64,000 nucleotides of DNA from Synechococcus sp. BSA11S (GTDB taxonomy: Bacteria > Cyanobacteriota > Cyanobacteriia > PCC-6307 > Cyanobiaceae): NCBI RefSeq assembly GCF_014224355.1, contig NZ_VNWP01000014.1:1-64000 (forward strand), given 5' to 3'. Both the position numbers and the translations under genes were made by a program. The notes below the pieces were generated by a model, which saw only the letters and a program-made list of their open reading frames with translations, was not told the origin of the DNA and did not search any database. Shown piece after piece: positions 14,604 through 23,070 of the stretch (position 1 is the first letter of the stretch; every line of letters begins with the position of its first letter).

Positions 14604-15301
14604 CCGCGCCGGCGCAGCTCGGGCACGATCCGGCGCAAGCTCTCCAGGCTGCGGCTGCTCAGGGCCGGTGTGTCATGCAGCACCAGGATGCCGCCAGGGT
14701 GGGCGTTGATACGCACAAACCAGCGCACGAAGCCAAGGGGTGGCCGGAAGGTGTCCCAGGGAAAGATCGAGCCCAGCACCAGCTGGTAGCGGCGTGAGGC
14801 GAGCCTTTGGAGCATGGCCTGGTGGAACCAGCCCTGCCCGGGACGGCACCAGCGCCAGGCCACCGGCTCGGGAGAGGCAGCCCGCTCGATCGCCTGTTCC
14901 GTGTCGTTGAGCTCACGCAGGAAGGTGGGCCCATCGAGGGCGCCCGAACGCTCGTCGCGCCAGAGGTGGTTGCCGATGTGGTGCCCCTGCTGCAGGGCCC
15001 GGCGTGGGAAGTGCGGGTCGTTCTTCAGGTGGGAGCCGATCAGAAAGAAGGTGGCTGGCACCTGTAGCTCCCGCAGCAGCTCCAGGAGGGCCTGGGAGCC
15101 GGGGCCACTGGGGCCGTCGTCGATGGTGAGCGCCAGTCGCTTCTGCGTGCCCGATCCGCAGAACACCACCCTCGGGTGGATCGGCGCGAGCACGCCGCGG
15201 ATCACCCACGAGGGCAGAAGCACGACAAGGGCCAGAACGGCCAGCAGCAGAGAGATGACGATCGGGTGGAACGCCACGGGATCACCCAGGAACGATGACA
15301 C
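14558..15301 (-). CDS. Polysaccharide deacetylase family protein
   Basis: A 247-residue protein with one N-terminal membrane segment (about residues 12-35) and a NodB-type deacetylase domain. LALTIDDGPS carries the metal-binding Asp pair, GHHIGNHLW holds the His-x-x-x-His type motif (here with Asn in one position of the usual SHTxxH), and GGILVLHDTPA holds the C-terminal His-Asp. Such enzymes remove acetyl groups from peptidoglycan or other surface sugars, probably on the outer face of the inner membrane. It is convergent with the hydrolase at 13881 and divergent from the hydrolase-subtilase fusion. Confidence 0.85.
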   Translation of the reverse strand: MSSFLGDPVAFHPIVISLLLAVLALVVLLPSWVIRGVLAPIHPRVVFCGSGTQKRLALTIDDGPSGPGSQALLELLRELQVPATFFLIGSHLKNDPHFPRRALQQGHHIGNHLWRDERSGALDGPTFLRELNDTEQAIERAASPEPVAWRWCRPGQGWFHQAMLQRLASRRYQLVLGSIFPWDTFRPPLGFVRWFVRINAHPGGILVLHDTPALSSRSLESLRRIVPELRRRGYRFVTLTELLEPAS

Positions 15302-15422
15302 CAGCCGCAGGTCGTGGGCTGCAACGGGCTGGTCTGGCTATGGCTGTACAGGCGGCAGCAGGAGGGGAGAAACAGCCCTCACCCCATGGTGCCGAAACCG
15401 TCCGCTTCTGCTCAGTGACGCC

Positions 15423-17843
15423 ATGGCCACCTCGAAGAAGCCATCCCCCCGCAGCCACAGCCCCCACTCCACCGCCGCCAGCTCCGCCGCAGCCCCCGCA
15501 GTTGCACTCGCCGCTGCCCGCACCGTGATCTACTGCCACGGCATCTCCAACATGCCCCCTGAGCGGGAGCTTCGCTCCCAGTGGGACCAGGCGCTGTTTG
15601 GCGCCGACCAGGGGGAGCGGACCCGGATGGCCTACTGGGTCGACCGCGAGCGCTATCCCCAGGCGGCGAGCGTGTCGATCCGCTCGATCGGGGAGGAGAA
15701 CGCTCTGCTGCAGCCCCAGGCCGAGGAGCTTCTGGAGGACTCGATCCGCCACAGCGACTCGCCGGAAGACTCCCAGGCGTTCGTGGACGCCATGACCGAG
15801 CAGCTGCAGCAGGCCGCCTTCACGGCAGCCCAGGAGGGAGCACCCTTGGGAGGGCCCTCGGCCTTGTCGATGGAGGCCAAGGGGCTGTGGAGCCCGGTGA
15901 CGGCCCTGTTCACCAAGGTGTTCATGGCCGATGTGAACGACTTCCTGTTCAACAAGGCCAAGCGCGCCCGGATGGTGCAGACGGTGAAAGATCGCCTGGT
16001 CACCGGCGGGGGCCCCTTCGTGGTGATCGGCCACAGCCAGGGGAGCATGGTCACCTATCAGGCCCTGATCGAGCTGGCCCAGGACCTCCCCGAGCTGGAG
16101 GTGGACCTCTTCCTCACCATCGGCTCTCCCCTGGGGTTGCCCCAGGTGACGGATGTGATGCACAAGTGGCACGGCAGGACGCTGCCGATCCCCGCTTCGG
16201 TGAAGCGCTGGGTGAACATCGCCCAGGACGGCGACATCGTCTGCCTGGATCAATCCCTGGCCGATGAATACAGCAGCAGCGGCAAGCCAGCCGTGGTGGA
16301 TGAACGGGTGGAAGGGCTGGTGTGGCCGCCCAGCAAGGCCCACGCCGCCGACCGCTACCTGAGCCGCCGCGACACCCAGATCACGGTGATGGGCGCGGTG
16401 GATCGCTCCCGCTTCCAGCCTGTGAGCCCCGTGACCGTGGCCCGCAACCTGGCCGACTCCCTCGATGACGACGCCAGGAAGCGGCGGCCCGTGCTGATCG
16501 AACTGATCGACCGCGCCCCGGTCGGCGCCCTGCAGGCCGCTGGGGCAGAGGGGCGCGAGGCCTCCCTCCAGGCCACCAAAGCCAGGGTGCTGGCCTGGAT
16601 CGACAGCCACGTGCTGGGCGGTCCGATCACCGCCGACAGGGTGTTTCTGGAAGACCAGCTGGAGCACTACGTGGCGGTGAACCTCAACCGCGCCGAGGTG
16701 GAACGCCTGGCCTCCGACCTCAGCCAGCACTACGGCGCCCCCTCCCCGGCCGTGTATCGGATGTTCAGCAACAGCAGGAAGCGGGCCCTGATCCGCCACT
16801 CCATCCACACGGTGCAGGCCCGCACCGCCCAGCTTGGCTACAACGCCATGGGGCAGGGCATCACCTGGGCTGTGCTCGACACGGGCATCGACCGTCACCA
16901 CCCCCATTTCCACAACCCGGCCTTCGCCGCAGGCGGCCCCATCGCCGCCGACTGGGACTGCACCAGCCGCGGAGCCGTACAGCCCGCCAGTGGCAACGAC
17001 CCCAACGGCCACGGCACCCACGTGGCGGGGGTGATCGCCGGGGGGCTGAAGCTGGCTGGCGGCGCTGAGGGGGCCGGGGAGATCGAGATGCTGGGCATGG
17101 CCCCGAAGGCTCGCCTGGTGACCTACAAGGTGCTGGCCGACAACGGCAGCGGCTACGACGCCTGGATCCTCAAGGCCATCGACCACATCTGGCACCAGAA
17201 CCAGAGCGGCCGCCGCCTGGCGATCCAGGGGGTGAACCTCAGCCTGGGGGGCGCCTTCGATCCAGCCAGCTTCGGCTGCGGCGATTCGCCCCTGTGCGCC
17301 TCGCTGCGGCGGCTGGTGCGCCAGGGCGTGCTGGTGGTGCTGGCGGCTGGCAACGAGGGCAGCGGCGACATCGTGGTGAATGGCTCCAGCTCCACCCGCT
17401 CCTTCGATCTCTCGATCGGCGATCCCGCCAACCTGGAGGAGGCGATCGCCGTGGGCTCGGTGCACCCCACCCTGCCCCACCGCTACGGCACCTCCTACTT
17501 CTCCTCCCGGGGCCCCACGGCCGACGGACGTCTGAAGCCCGACGTGGTGGGCCCGGGGGAGCGGATCCTCTCGTGCCGCAGCAACAGCGACCCCAGCCGC
17601 GGCTCCGAGCCCGACCAGGGCAAGAGCCTTGATGAGCTCTACATCGCCCTGTCGGGCACCAGCATGGCGGCGCCCCATATCTCTGGCCTTCTGGCCGCCT
17701 TCCTGTCGGTACGCACCGAGTTCATCGGCTATCCCGAACGGGTGAAGCAGGTCCTGCTGGAGCACTGCACCGACCTCAAGCGCGATCGCTATCACCAGGG
17801 GGCGGGACTGCCCAACCTCTCGAAGATGTTGCTGGAGACGTGA
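15423..17843 (+). CDS. Fusion of alpha/beta hydrolase and subtilisin-like serine protease
   Basis: An 806-residue protein in two parts. Residues about 30-300 look like a lipase-type alpha/beta hydrolase: a strand TVIYCHGISN, a nucleophile elbow GHSQGS near residue 203-208 and FLTIGSPLGLP. Residues about 470-800 form an S8 peptidase with Asp486 in LDTGID, His530 in GHGTHVAG and Ser747 in SGTSMAAPH; the oxyanion Asn lies in AAGNEGSG. All catalytic residues of both domains appear present. No signal peptide is obvious; a low-complexity Ser/Ala/Pro stretch covers residues 5-30. The ATG at 15423 follows a 120-bp space, and starts farther upstream lie opposite the deacetylase gene. The combined role is not known. 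A remnant of another subtilase lies 900 bp downstream. Confidence 0.88.
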   Translation: MATSKKPSPRSHSPHSTAASSAAAPAVALAAARTVIYCHGISNMPPERELRSQWDQALFGADQGERTRMAYWVDRERYPQAASVSIRSIGEENALLQPQAEELLEDSIRHSDSPEDSQAFVDAMTEQLQQAAFTAAQEGAPLGGPSALSMEAKGLWSPVTALFTKVFMADVNDFLFNKAKRARMVQTVKDRLVTGGGPFVVIGHSQGSMVTYQALIELAQDLPELEVDLFLTIGSPLGLPQVTDVMHKWHGRTLPIPASVKRWVNIAQDGDIVCLDQSLADEYSSSGKPAVVDERVEGLVWPPSKAHAADRYLSRRDTQITVMGAVDRSRFQPVSPVTVARNLADSLDDDARKRRPVLIELIDRAPVGALQAAGAEGREASLQATKARVLAWIDSHVLGGPITADRVFLEDQLEHYVAVNLNRAEVERLASDLSQHYGAPSPAVYRMFSNSRKRALIRHSIHTVQARTAQLGYNAMGQGITWAVLDTGIDRHHPHFHNPAFAAGGPIAADWDCTSRGAVQPASGNDPNGHGTHVAGVIAGGLKLAGGAEGAGEIEMLGMAPKARLVTYKVLADNGSGYDAWILKAIDHIWHQNQSGRRLAIQGVNLSLGGAFDPASFGCGDSPLCASLRRLVRQGVLVVLAAGNEGSGDIVVNGSSSTRSFDLSIGDPANLEEAIAVGSVHPTLPHRYGTSYFSSRGPTADGRLKPDVVGPGERILSCRSNSDPSRGSEPDQGKSLDELYIALSGTSMAAPHISGLLAAFLSVRTEFIGYPERVKQVLLEHCTDLKRDRYHQGAGLPNLSKMLLET

Positions 17844-17895
17844 GTCAGGGACTCGGCGGTATCATGAATCGAAGGCTGATCTTTCGAGAGCTTTT

Positions 17896-18498
17896 GTGAA
17901 GATTCTCCTTGTCGGCGCGACAGGCACAATTGGATCTGCTGTGGCCAAGGCACTCGCAGGCCGTCATCAGGTCGTATGCGCCAGCCATGCCCGTGCGCCC
18001 CTCACGGTTGATCTTGCCAATCCTGAATCAGTCCATGGATTGTATGCCGAGGTCGGCCGTGTTGACGCTGTAGTCAGCACGGCCGGTCAGTATGCATTTC
18101 GCCCCTTGCTCGAATTGACCGACGACGACTTTGCCCTCGGGCTGACCAACAAGCTGATGGGGCAGGTGAACCTCGTCAGGTTCGGTGTCGATGTTGTGGC
18201 TGATGGGGGCTCCTTCACCCTGACCAGCGGGATGGCCAGCCGCCGGCCGATGATCGGCAGTGCAGTGATCAGCATGGTGAATGCTGGGATCGAGGGATTC
18301 ATCCGTTCGGCAGCCCTGGAAGTTCCCCGCGGAATCCGAGTCAATGCCGTTGCACCGGGCTGGGTGCGTGAGACGCTCCTGGCCATGATGATGGACCCGA
18401 GTCCGGGATTGCCTGCGGCGGAGGTGGCCCAGGCCTATGTGGCCTTGGTCGAAGGCCAGCTGAGTGGTCAGGTGATGGATCTTTATGCTGAGCCATGA
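17896..18498 (+). CDS. Short-chain dehydrogenase-like protein lacking the Tyr-Lys pair
   Basis: A 200-residue Rossmann-fold protein with GATGTIGSAVA for NAD(P) binding at residues 7-17 and STAGQYAF in place of the usual NNAG region. FTLTSGMASRR gives the catalytic-serine strand, but where Tyr-x-x-x-Lys should follow, the sequence reads GSAVISMVNAGIEGF, so the classical catalytic Tyr and Lys are missing. IRVNAVAPGWV is a typical later SDR motif. A subfamily of short SDR-like proteins of this type is common in bacteria. The start is GTG at 17896, matching the start of the fold. It is preceded by the fusion protease gene at 52 bp, so co-transcription is possible. Confidence 0.8.
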   Translation: MKILLVGATGTIGSAVAKALAGRHQVVCASHARAPLTVDLANPESVHGLYAEVGRVDAVVSTAGQYAFRPLLELTDDDFALGLTNKLMGQVNLVRFGVDVVADGGSFTLTSGMASRRPMIGSAVISMVNAGIEGFIRSAALEVPRGIRVNAVAPGWVRETLLAMMMDPSPGLPAAEVAQAYVALVEGQLSGQVMDLYAEP

Positions 18499-18601
18499 CA
18501 GTGGAGGTGGTGAAGCCCATGAAGTCGAGGGGTGTTCTGCCCACCTCTCGCCAGCTTTGGCTGGTGCTCTATGAAGCACTGTGAGCGCAATTGACTTCAA
18601 T

Positions 18602-18642
18602 CGTTCTCAGCATCTATTGCCGCTGGGTTGGTGCTTAGAACG
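18602..18642. repeat. Inverted repeat in the SDR-downstream intergenic region
   Basis: CGTTCTCAGCA (18602-18612) and TGCTTAGAACG (18632-18642) are 11-bp arms with one mismatch around a 19-nt loop. The arms carry no T-tract. It could be a structured RNA end, a protein-binding site or chance. The rest of 18499-18742 shows no gene. Confidence 0.35.
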
Positions 18643-18742
18643 TCGGAGTTTGGGCCTTGGCCGCATTGAGTGCCACTGGATGGCGCGATCTCTCCTCCAT
18701 GGCTAGCTGTCAGAAGTCAGCTCACGATGCTGCTTGAAAACG

Positions 18743-19130
18743 ATGGCACCAACACAAGATTTCATTCTTCTCAGGGATCGCAGTCAGGGCCCGCGTTACA
18801 CAGGATTGTCCACGCCCTCTCTCCCTTACCCAGGCCTGGAAAGCTTCGGACTCGCCCCTGCCGCTGAGCTGCCGCCTGAGCCCACGATCACGCTGGAGCG
18901 CCTTGATGCTGCGGATCTGCGCGAAGCAGCCCGGGATCCCGATGTGCTCGGGGTTGCCCGCTCGATGCCCACGCGTCTGATCGAACCGATGGGCGCAGCT
19001 GCGGCCACCACCAGTGCCGGTGAATGCCGCCGCCGTGCAGGCACGCCTCCGGGCCATGGCCACCCTGGTCGGCCTGGCGCCGAATCAGGACGTGCTCGAC
19101 CGGGGCGACGGACTGGTGCAGGCTCCTTGA
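18743..19130 (+). pseudogene. Remnant of a subtilase-like gene, middle deleted
   Basis: The first 85 codons (MAPTQDFILLRDRS to ARSMPTRLIEPM) look like the N-terminal propeptide region of a subtilisin-like protease, with the inhibitor-like stretch LREAARDPDVLGVARSMPTR. The reading then shifts to the frame starting near 19014 (VPVNAAAVQARLRAMATLV to GDGLVQAP and stop at 19130), which resembles the last residues of such proteases. The entire catalytic core with Asp, His and Ser is missing, so this is best read as an internally deleted gene. The family reading rests on short stretches and should be treated as moderate. It lies near an intact subtilase fusion at 15423-17843. Confidence 0.5.
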
Positions 19131-19193
19131 TGGATCCTTTCATGGAGCCCCCGGACCCGCCGGGATCGCTTCAGGCGAGCAGCGAGCGGCGTG

Positions 19194-19982
19194 ATGCTGG
19201 GTAGGTTGCGCTGGTCAGCGGCCCCGCTGCTGGCGGCCGTGGGCGGGCTGGCTTCGGCTTGCAGCGTGGTGCCCTCCCCTCGGCCTCTGCTGGTGGCGGC
19301 CGCTGTGAGCCTGGAGGATCCCCTGCGGGAGATCTCGGCGGCTGCCCCCAGTCAGTCCGGCAGTCCCGTGCAGTTTCACCTCGCCTCCTCCGGCGCCCTG
19401 CAGCAGCAGATCCTGCAGGGGGCGCCGGTGGATGTGTTCATCTCGGCCGGCAAGCGTCAGATGGACGCCCTGCAGAGCGCCGGCCTGCTGCTGCCTGGCA
19501 GCCGCCGGGAGCTGTTCAGCAATGAGCTGGTGCTCGCGGTTCCGCTCCGTTCAACACGACGAACCCTCGCCTTCCAGGATCTGGCCCGGCCTGATCTGCG
19601 CTCGATCGCCATCGGTGATCCTTCGGTGCCTGCCGGTGATTACGCCCGCCAGGTGCTGACGACCCTTGGGCTCACGGCTGCGGTCTCCCCCAGGCTGGTC
19701 CCCCTCGGCTCGGCTCGTGCCGTGGCCCGGGCGGTGGCCGACGGCCGGGTGGAGGCCGGTCTGATGTACCGCACCGATGCCCGGGCGGAAGAGGGCCTGC
19801 TGATCACCGCTGTGGCACCCGCCGGCAGCCATGCGCCGATCCGCTATGCGGGTGCCGTCCTCAAGATCAGCCCTGCCTCCGCCGCGGCCCGGGCCTACCT
19901 GCGCACCCTGGCTGAGCCCGCCGCCATGAACAGCTTTCGCCGCCATGGTTTTGGAGTTCCTGAGCCATCCCCCCAGCCGTGA
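19194..19982 (+). CDS. modA: Molybdate ABC transporter substrate-binding protein ModA
   Basis: A 262-residue periplasmic binding protein of the ModA family. It has a signal sequence with a possible lipid-attachment cysteine in LASAC, and then LLVAAAVSLEDPLREI, the ModA N-terminal block that contributes oxyanion ligands. FHLASSGALQQQILQGAPVDVFISA and VPAGDYARQVL are further family blocks. It binds molybdate (or tungstate) for import and eventual molybdenum-cofactor use, such as nitrate reductase. The ATG at 19194 is preferred over the GTG at 19191. The stop overlaps the modBC start (GTGA), so the two are coupled. Confidence 0.92.
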   Translation: MLGRLRWSAAPLLAAVGGLASACSVVPSPRPLLVAAAVSLEDPLREISAAAPSQSGSPVQFHLASSGALQQQILQGAPVDVFISAGKRQMDALQSAGLLLPGSRRELFSNELVLAVPLRSTRRTLAFQDLARPDLRSIAIGDPSVPAGDYARQVLTTLGLTAAVSPRLVPLGSARAVARAVADGRVEAGLMYRTDARAEEGLLITAVAPAGSHAPIRYAGAVLKISPASAAARAYLRTLAEPAAMNSFRRHGFGVPEPSPQP

Positions 19983-21841
19983 GCGCGGGCATCCCTGACC
20001 TTTCCCCCCTCTGGCTTTCCCTGCGCAGTGCTGCTCTGGCGGTGCTGGTGGTGGCGCCCCTGGGGTTTCTCGCGGCCCGGCAGGTGAGCCGCTGGCAGGG
20101 CTCCCTCCGTGCCGGCGCTGATCTCCTGTTGCTCTCGCCCCTGGTGCTGCCGCCCACGGTGCTGGGCTTCCTGCTGCTGCAGCTGCTGGGGCCCTATGGG
20201 CCTGGGGGTGCTCTGCTGGCTCGTCTGGGGGTGGAGCTGGTCTTCACCTGGCCGGCCACGGTGGTCAGCTCGGCGGTGGTGGCCTTCCCGCTGCTCTACC
20301 GCACGGTGCTCGCGGCCCTCGATCAGATGGATCCATCGCTGGAGGCGGTGGCCCTCAGCCTCGGAGCTTCCCCCTGGCGGGTGCTGCGGGCGATCACCCT
20401 GCCGCTGGTGATGCCGGGCCTGCTGGCCGGGATCAGCCTCGCCTACGCCAGGGCCCTGGGCGAATTCGGCACCACGCTGATGCTCGCGGGCAACATCCCC
20501 GGCCGCACCCAGACATTGCCCCTGGCGATCTACGCCGCGGTCGATGGCGGCGATCGGGCGCTGGCCTGGTTCTGGACCGTCCTGGTGCTGATCCTCAACG
20601 GCCTCTGCCTGCTGCTGGTGCAGGGTTTCCAGAACCGGCGCTTGTGGCGCTTGCCTCAGCCGCCCCGGCTCCGGGCGGCAGAGGAGCTCCCGGGTCCGGG
20701 GGCTGCTGGAGCGGCGGCCATCTCCGGGCCCGTGCCTGCCGGCGGGGAAAGCGGAGCGGCGCCCTTTGGCCTCGAGGTGCAGCTGGAGTGCCGACGGCCC
20801 GGGTTCCAGCTGAAGCTGGGGTTCAGCACCGGCTGCCCTCGCCTGGCGATTCTCGGCGCCTCAGGGGCCGGCAAGAGCCTGCTGTTGCGCTGCCTGGCCG
20901 GGCTGGATCGTCCGGATCGGGGCCGCATTCGCCTCAACGGCCGGCTGCTGTTCGAAAGCGAGACGCTCGTTGATGGCCCCCTGCAACGGCGGCGTATCGC
21001 CATGGTGGTGCAGCACCATGCGCTCTTCCCCCACCTGAGCGTGGAGCAGAACGTGGCCTTCGCTCTGGCCGGGCTGGAACGTCGCCAGCGCCAGCGGCGG
21101 CTGCGCACCCAGCTGGCGTCGATGGGCCTCACGGCCCTCGCTGACCGTTTCCCCCACCAGCTCTCGGGCGGCCAGCGGCAACGGGTGGCCCTGGCCCGCG
21201 CCCTGGTGATCGAGCCGGAGCTGCTGCTGCTCGATGAACCTCTCTCCTCCCAGGACGCCTACCGCCGCCGCCAGTTGCAGCAGCAGATGATCGAGCAGCT
21301 CCAGCACACGGGGGTGCCCTTTCTGCTGGTCACCCATGACATCGATGAGGCCTACCGCATGGCCGATGAGTTGCTGGTGATCGACGACGGCCGGCTGGTG
21401 GCCCATGGACCCCGGCAGCAGGTGTTCCAGCAGCCCCAATCGCTGGCGGTGGCCAGGCTCACCGGCTGCAAGAACATCACCCGCATCGAGCAGTGTTCCC
21501 CCCACGGCCTCTGGGCTCCGGCCTGGGGCGTGGAGCTGCGGCGCCGGCGGCCCTGGGACAGCGGCACCACCCATGTGGGTCTGCGTGCCAATCACCTGGA
21601 GCTCCGCGCCGCTGGCGACCCTGCCGAGGCCGGGATGGCCAATGCCTGGCCTTGTCGCGTGGTGGCCGTGAACGAGAGCGCCCTGAGTGTGTCGGTGTAC
21701 GTGATGGCGCTGGCCGCCCGCCCCCCCCTCTCCAGCCCCCTGCAGGTGGAGGTCAGCGCCCGCGCCTGGCGGCGGCTGGCTGAGGCCGCTGCGCCGCTGA
21801 TCCTCTCGATCCCCGAGTCCTGCCTGATGCCGCTGCGCTGA
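19979..21841 (+). CDS. modBC: Fused molybdate ABC transporter permease-ATPase ModBC
   Basis: A 620-residue fusion. Residues 1 to about 230 are the ModB permease, with five or so membrane segments and the cytoplasmic coupling motif EAVALSLGASPWRVLRAITLP. After a Gly/Pro-rich linker, residues about 262-480 are the ModC ATPase: Walker A GASGAGKS near residue 293, signature LSGGQRQR near 394, Walker B LLLLDEPLSS near 413, and switch His in LLVTHDIDEA. The C-terminal 130 residues fit a molybdate-binding (TOBE/Mop-like) domain. Two ModBC make a complete channel with ModA. The start is GTG at 19979, overlapping modA. Fused ModBC is known in cyanobacteria. Confidence 0.93.
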   Translation: MSAGIPDLSPLWLSLRSAALAVLVVAPLGFLAARQVSRWQGSLRAGADLLLLSPLVLPPTVLGFLLLQLLGPYGPGGALLARLGVELVFTWPATVVSSAVVAFPLLYRTVLAALDQMDPSLEAVALSLGASPWRVLRAITLPLVMPGLLAGISLAYARALGEFGTTLMLAGNIPGRTQTLPLAIYAAVDGGDRALAWFWTVLVLILNGLCLLLVQGFQNRRLWRLPQPPRLRAAEELPGPGAAGAAAISGPVPAGGESGAAPFGLEVQLECRRPGFQLKLGFSTGCPRLAILGASGAGKSLLLRCLAGLDRPDRGRIRLNGRLLFESETLVDGPLQRRRIAMVVQHHALFPHLSVEQNVAFALAGLERRQRQRRLRTQLASMGLTALADRFPHQLSGGQRQRVALARALVIEPELLLLDEPLSSQDAYRRRQLQQQMIEQLQHTGVPFLLVTHDIDEAYRMADELLVIDDGRLVAHGPRQQVFQQPQSLAVARLTGCKNITRIEQCSPHGLWAPAWGVELRRRRPWDSGTTHVGLRANHLELRAAGDPAEAGMANAWPCRVVAVNESALSVSVYVMALAARPPLSSPLQVEVSARAWRRLAEAAAPLILSIPESCLMPLR

Positions 21842-21865
21842 GCGGATGGTGCCGATGGGTGCGCG

Positions 21866-23056
21866 TCAGGGTTGATGGGGATCGCGCACGCCTGGCAGCC
21901 GGCCGCGGGCCAGCTGCTGTTTCGGATCGAACTGGGCCTTCACCGCCTCGATCAGCGGCCTCGAGGGGGCGTCCTCCCAGGCCGGCAGCAGGCTGGCGCT
22001 CTGCGGCTGCTGCAGCACGGTGAGCACCCCGCCGCGAGCCACGCAGCAGCGCCGCAGTTCCTCCACCCGGTACGCGGGCAGATCGGCTCCGGCCCAGCTA
22101 TCCCCCAGGCCGCTGCCGGCCCCCAGCACCACAGGCAGGTCCCGCAGCACCCGCTCCGCCAGCAGCGCACTCGTCTGGGCGGGAAGCACCCCCAGGCGCA
22201 GCAACCACCCGCCGGGTTCCGGGCGGCCGAGGGCCACGGCCCGCAGGGCCTCCAGCCGTTCCGGATCCAGGGGCTGCCCGCGCAGACCCAGCTGGTCGCC
22301 CCGGGTGCGGATCTCCAGGCACTGGGCGCGCAGGGCAGCATCACTGACGCTGGCCAGCCCCAGCAGCAGGGAGTGCTGGGGGTCGGCCCCGGCCTGTTTG
22401 GCCAGGGAGGGGCTCCACCAGTCGATCAGTTCGGGGGTGAGGCTGGAGCGAAGCAGCCAGCGGCGCAGCTCATCGAGGGGCGCGAGCCCCCCCTGCAGCA
22501 GCAGGCCCCGGCGCTCCGGTGGCTGGGGGCTTGTGCGCAGGGTCACCTCCGTGATCAGGCCGAGGGAACCCCAGCTGCCCGTGAACAGCCGCATCAGGTC
22601 GTAACCGGCCACATTCTTGACCACCTTCCCGCCGGCGTGGGCGGCCACACCATCGGCCCGCAGCAGGCCGATGCCGATCAGCTGGTCGCGCACGCCCAGG
22701 TAGCGCTGGCGCAGGCCCCCGGCCAGGCCACGGGCCACCAGGCCGCCCACGCTGCCGGCGCCGTTGCCGTCGGCATCGCTGCCCCAGGGCCAGTCGATGG
22801 TGAGCCATTGGTTCTCGCGCCGCAGAACCTCCTGCAGCTCCCGCAACGGGGTGCCGGCCTCCACCGTCACCGTGAAATCCCCGACGGCGTGGTCAACGAT
22901 GCGGTTCAGCCGCTGGGTGCTCACCACCGTGGCGGTGTCACGCACCGGCGGTCCCCAGTGCAGACGGCTGCCGCTGCCGGCGGGCAGCCAGGGGGTGCCC
23001 TCCGCGTGCAACTCACGCAGGAGATCAGCCAGATGGTGGGGCTCAGGGGTGATCAC
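21866..23056 (-). CDS. glcE: Glycolate oxidase FAD-binding subunit GlcE
   Basis: A 396-residue FAD-binding type-4 protein of the GlcE group, a subunit of glycolate oxidase/dehydrogenase, which oxidises glycolate from photorespiration to glyoxylate. The N-terminal FAD domain contains PAGSGSRLHWG, GDFTVTVEAGTPLRELQ and GSVGGLVARGLAGGLRQRYLG, and GKVVKNVAGYDLMRLFTGSWG is the hallmark GlcE motif. It is transcribed leftward, like glcF at 24460-25833, but a kinase gene on the opposite strand separates the two. It is convergent with modBC. GlcD is not in the window. Confidence 0.88.
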   Translation of the reverse strand: MITPEPHHLADLLRELHAEGTPWLPAGSGSRLHWGPPVRDTATVVSTQRLNRIVDHAVGDFTVTVEAGTPLRELQEVLRRENQWLTIDWPWGSDADGNGAGSVGGLVARGLAGGLRQRYLGVRDQLIGIGLLRADGVAAHAGGKVVKNVAGYDLMRLFTGSWGSLGLITEVTLRTSPQPPERRGLLLQGGLAPLDELRRWLLRSSLTPELIDWWSPSLAKQAGADPQHSLLLGLASVSDAALRAQCLEIRTRGDQLGLRGQPLDPERLEALRAVALGRPEPGGWLLRLGVLPAQTSALLAERVLRDLPVVLGAGSGLGDSWAGADLPAYRVEELRRCCVARGGVLTVLQQPQSASLLPAWEDAPSRPLIEAVKAQFDPKQQLARGRLPGVRDPHQP

Positions 23057-23070
23057 GGCACGATGGTGCC

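Noticed and set aside
15282-17795. An 837-codon leftward open frame
   Set aside because: It lies opposite the subtilase-hydrolase fusion, whose catalytic motifs are clear. It is Gly/His/Val-rich with no domain and is a result of high GC content.
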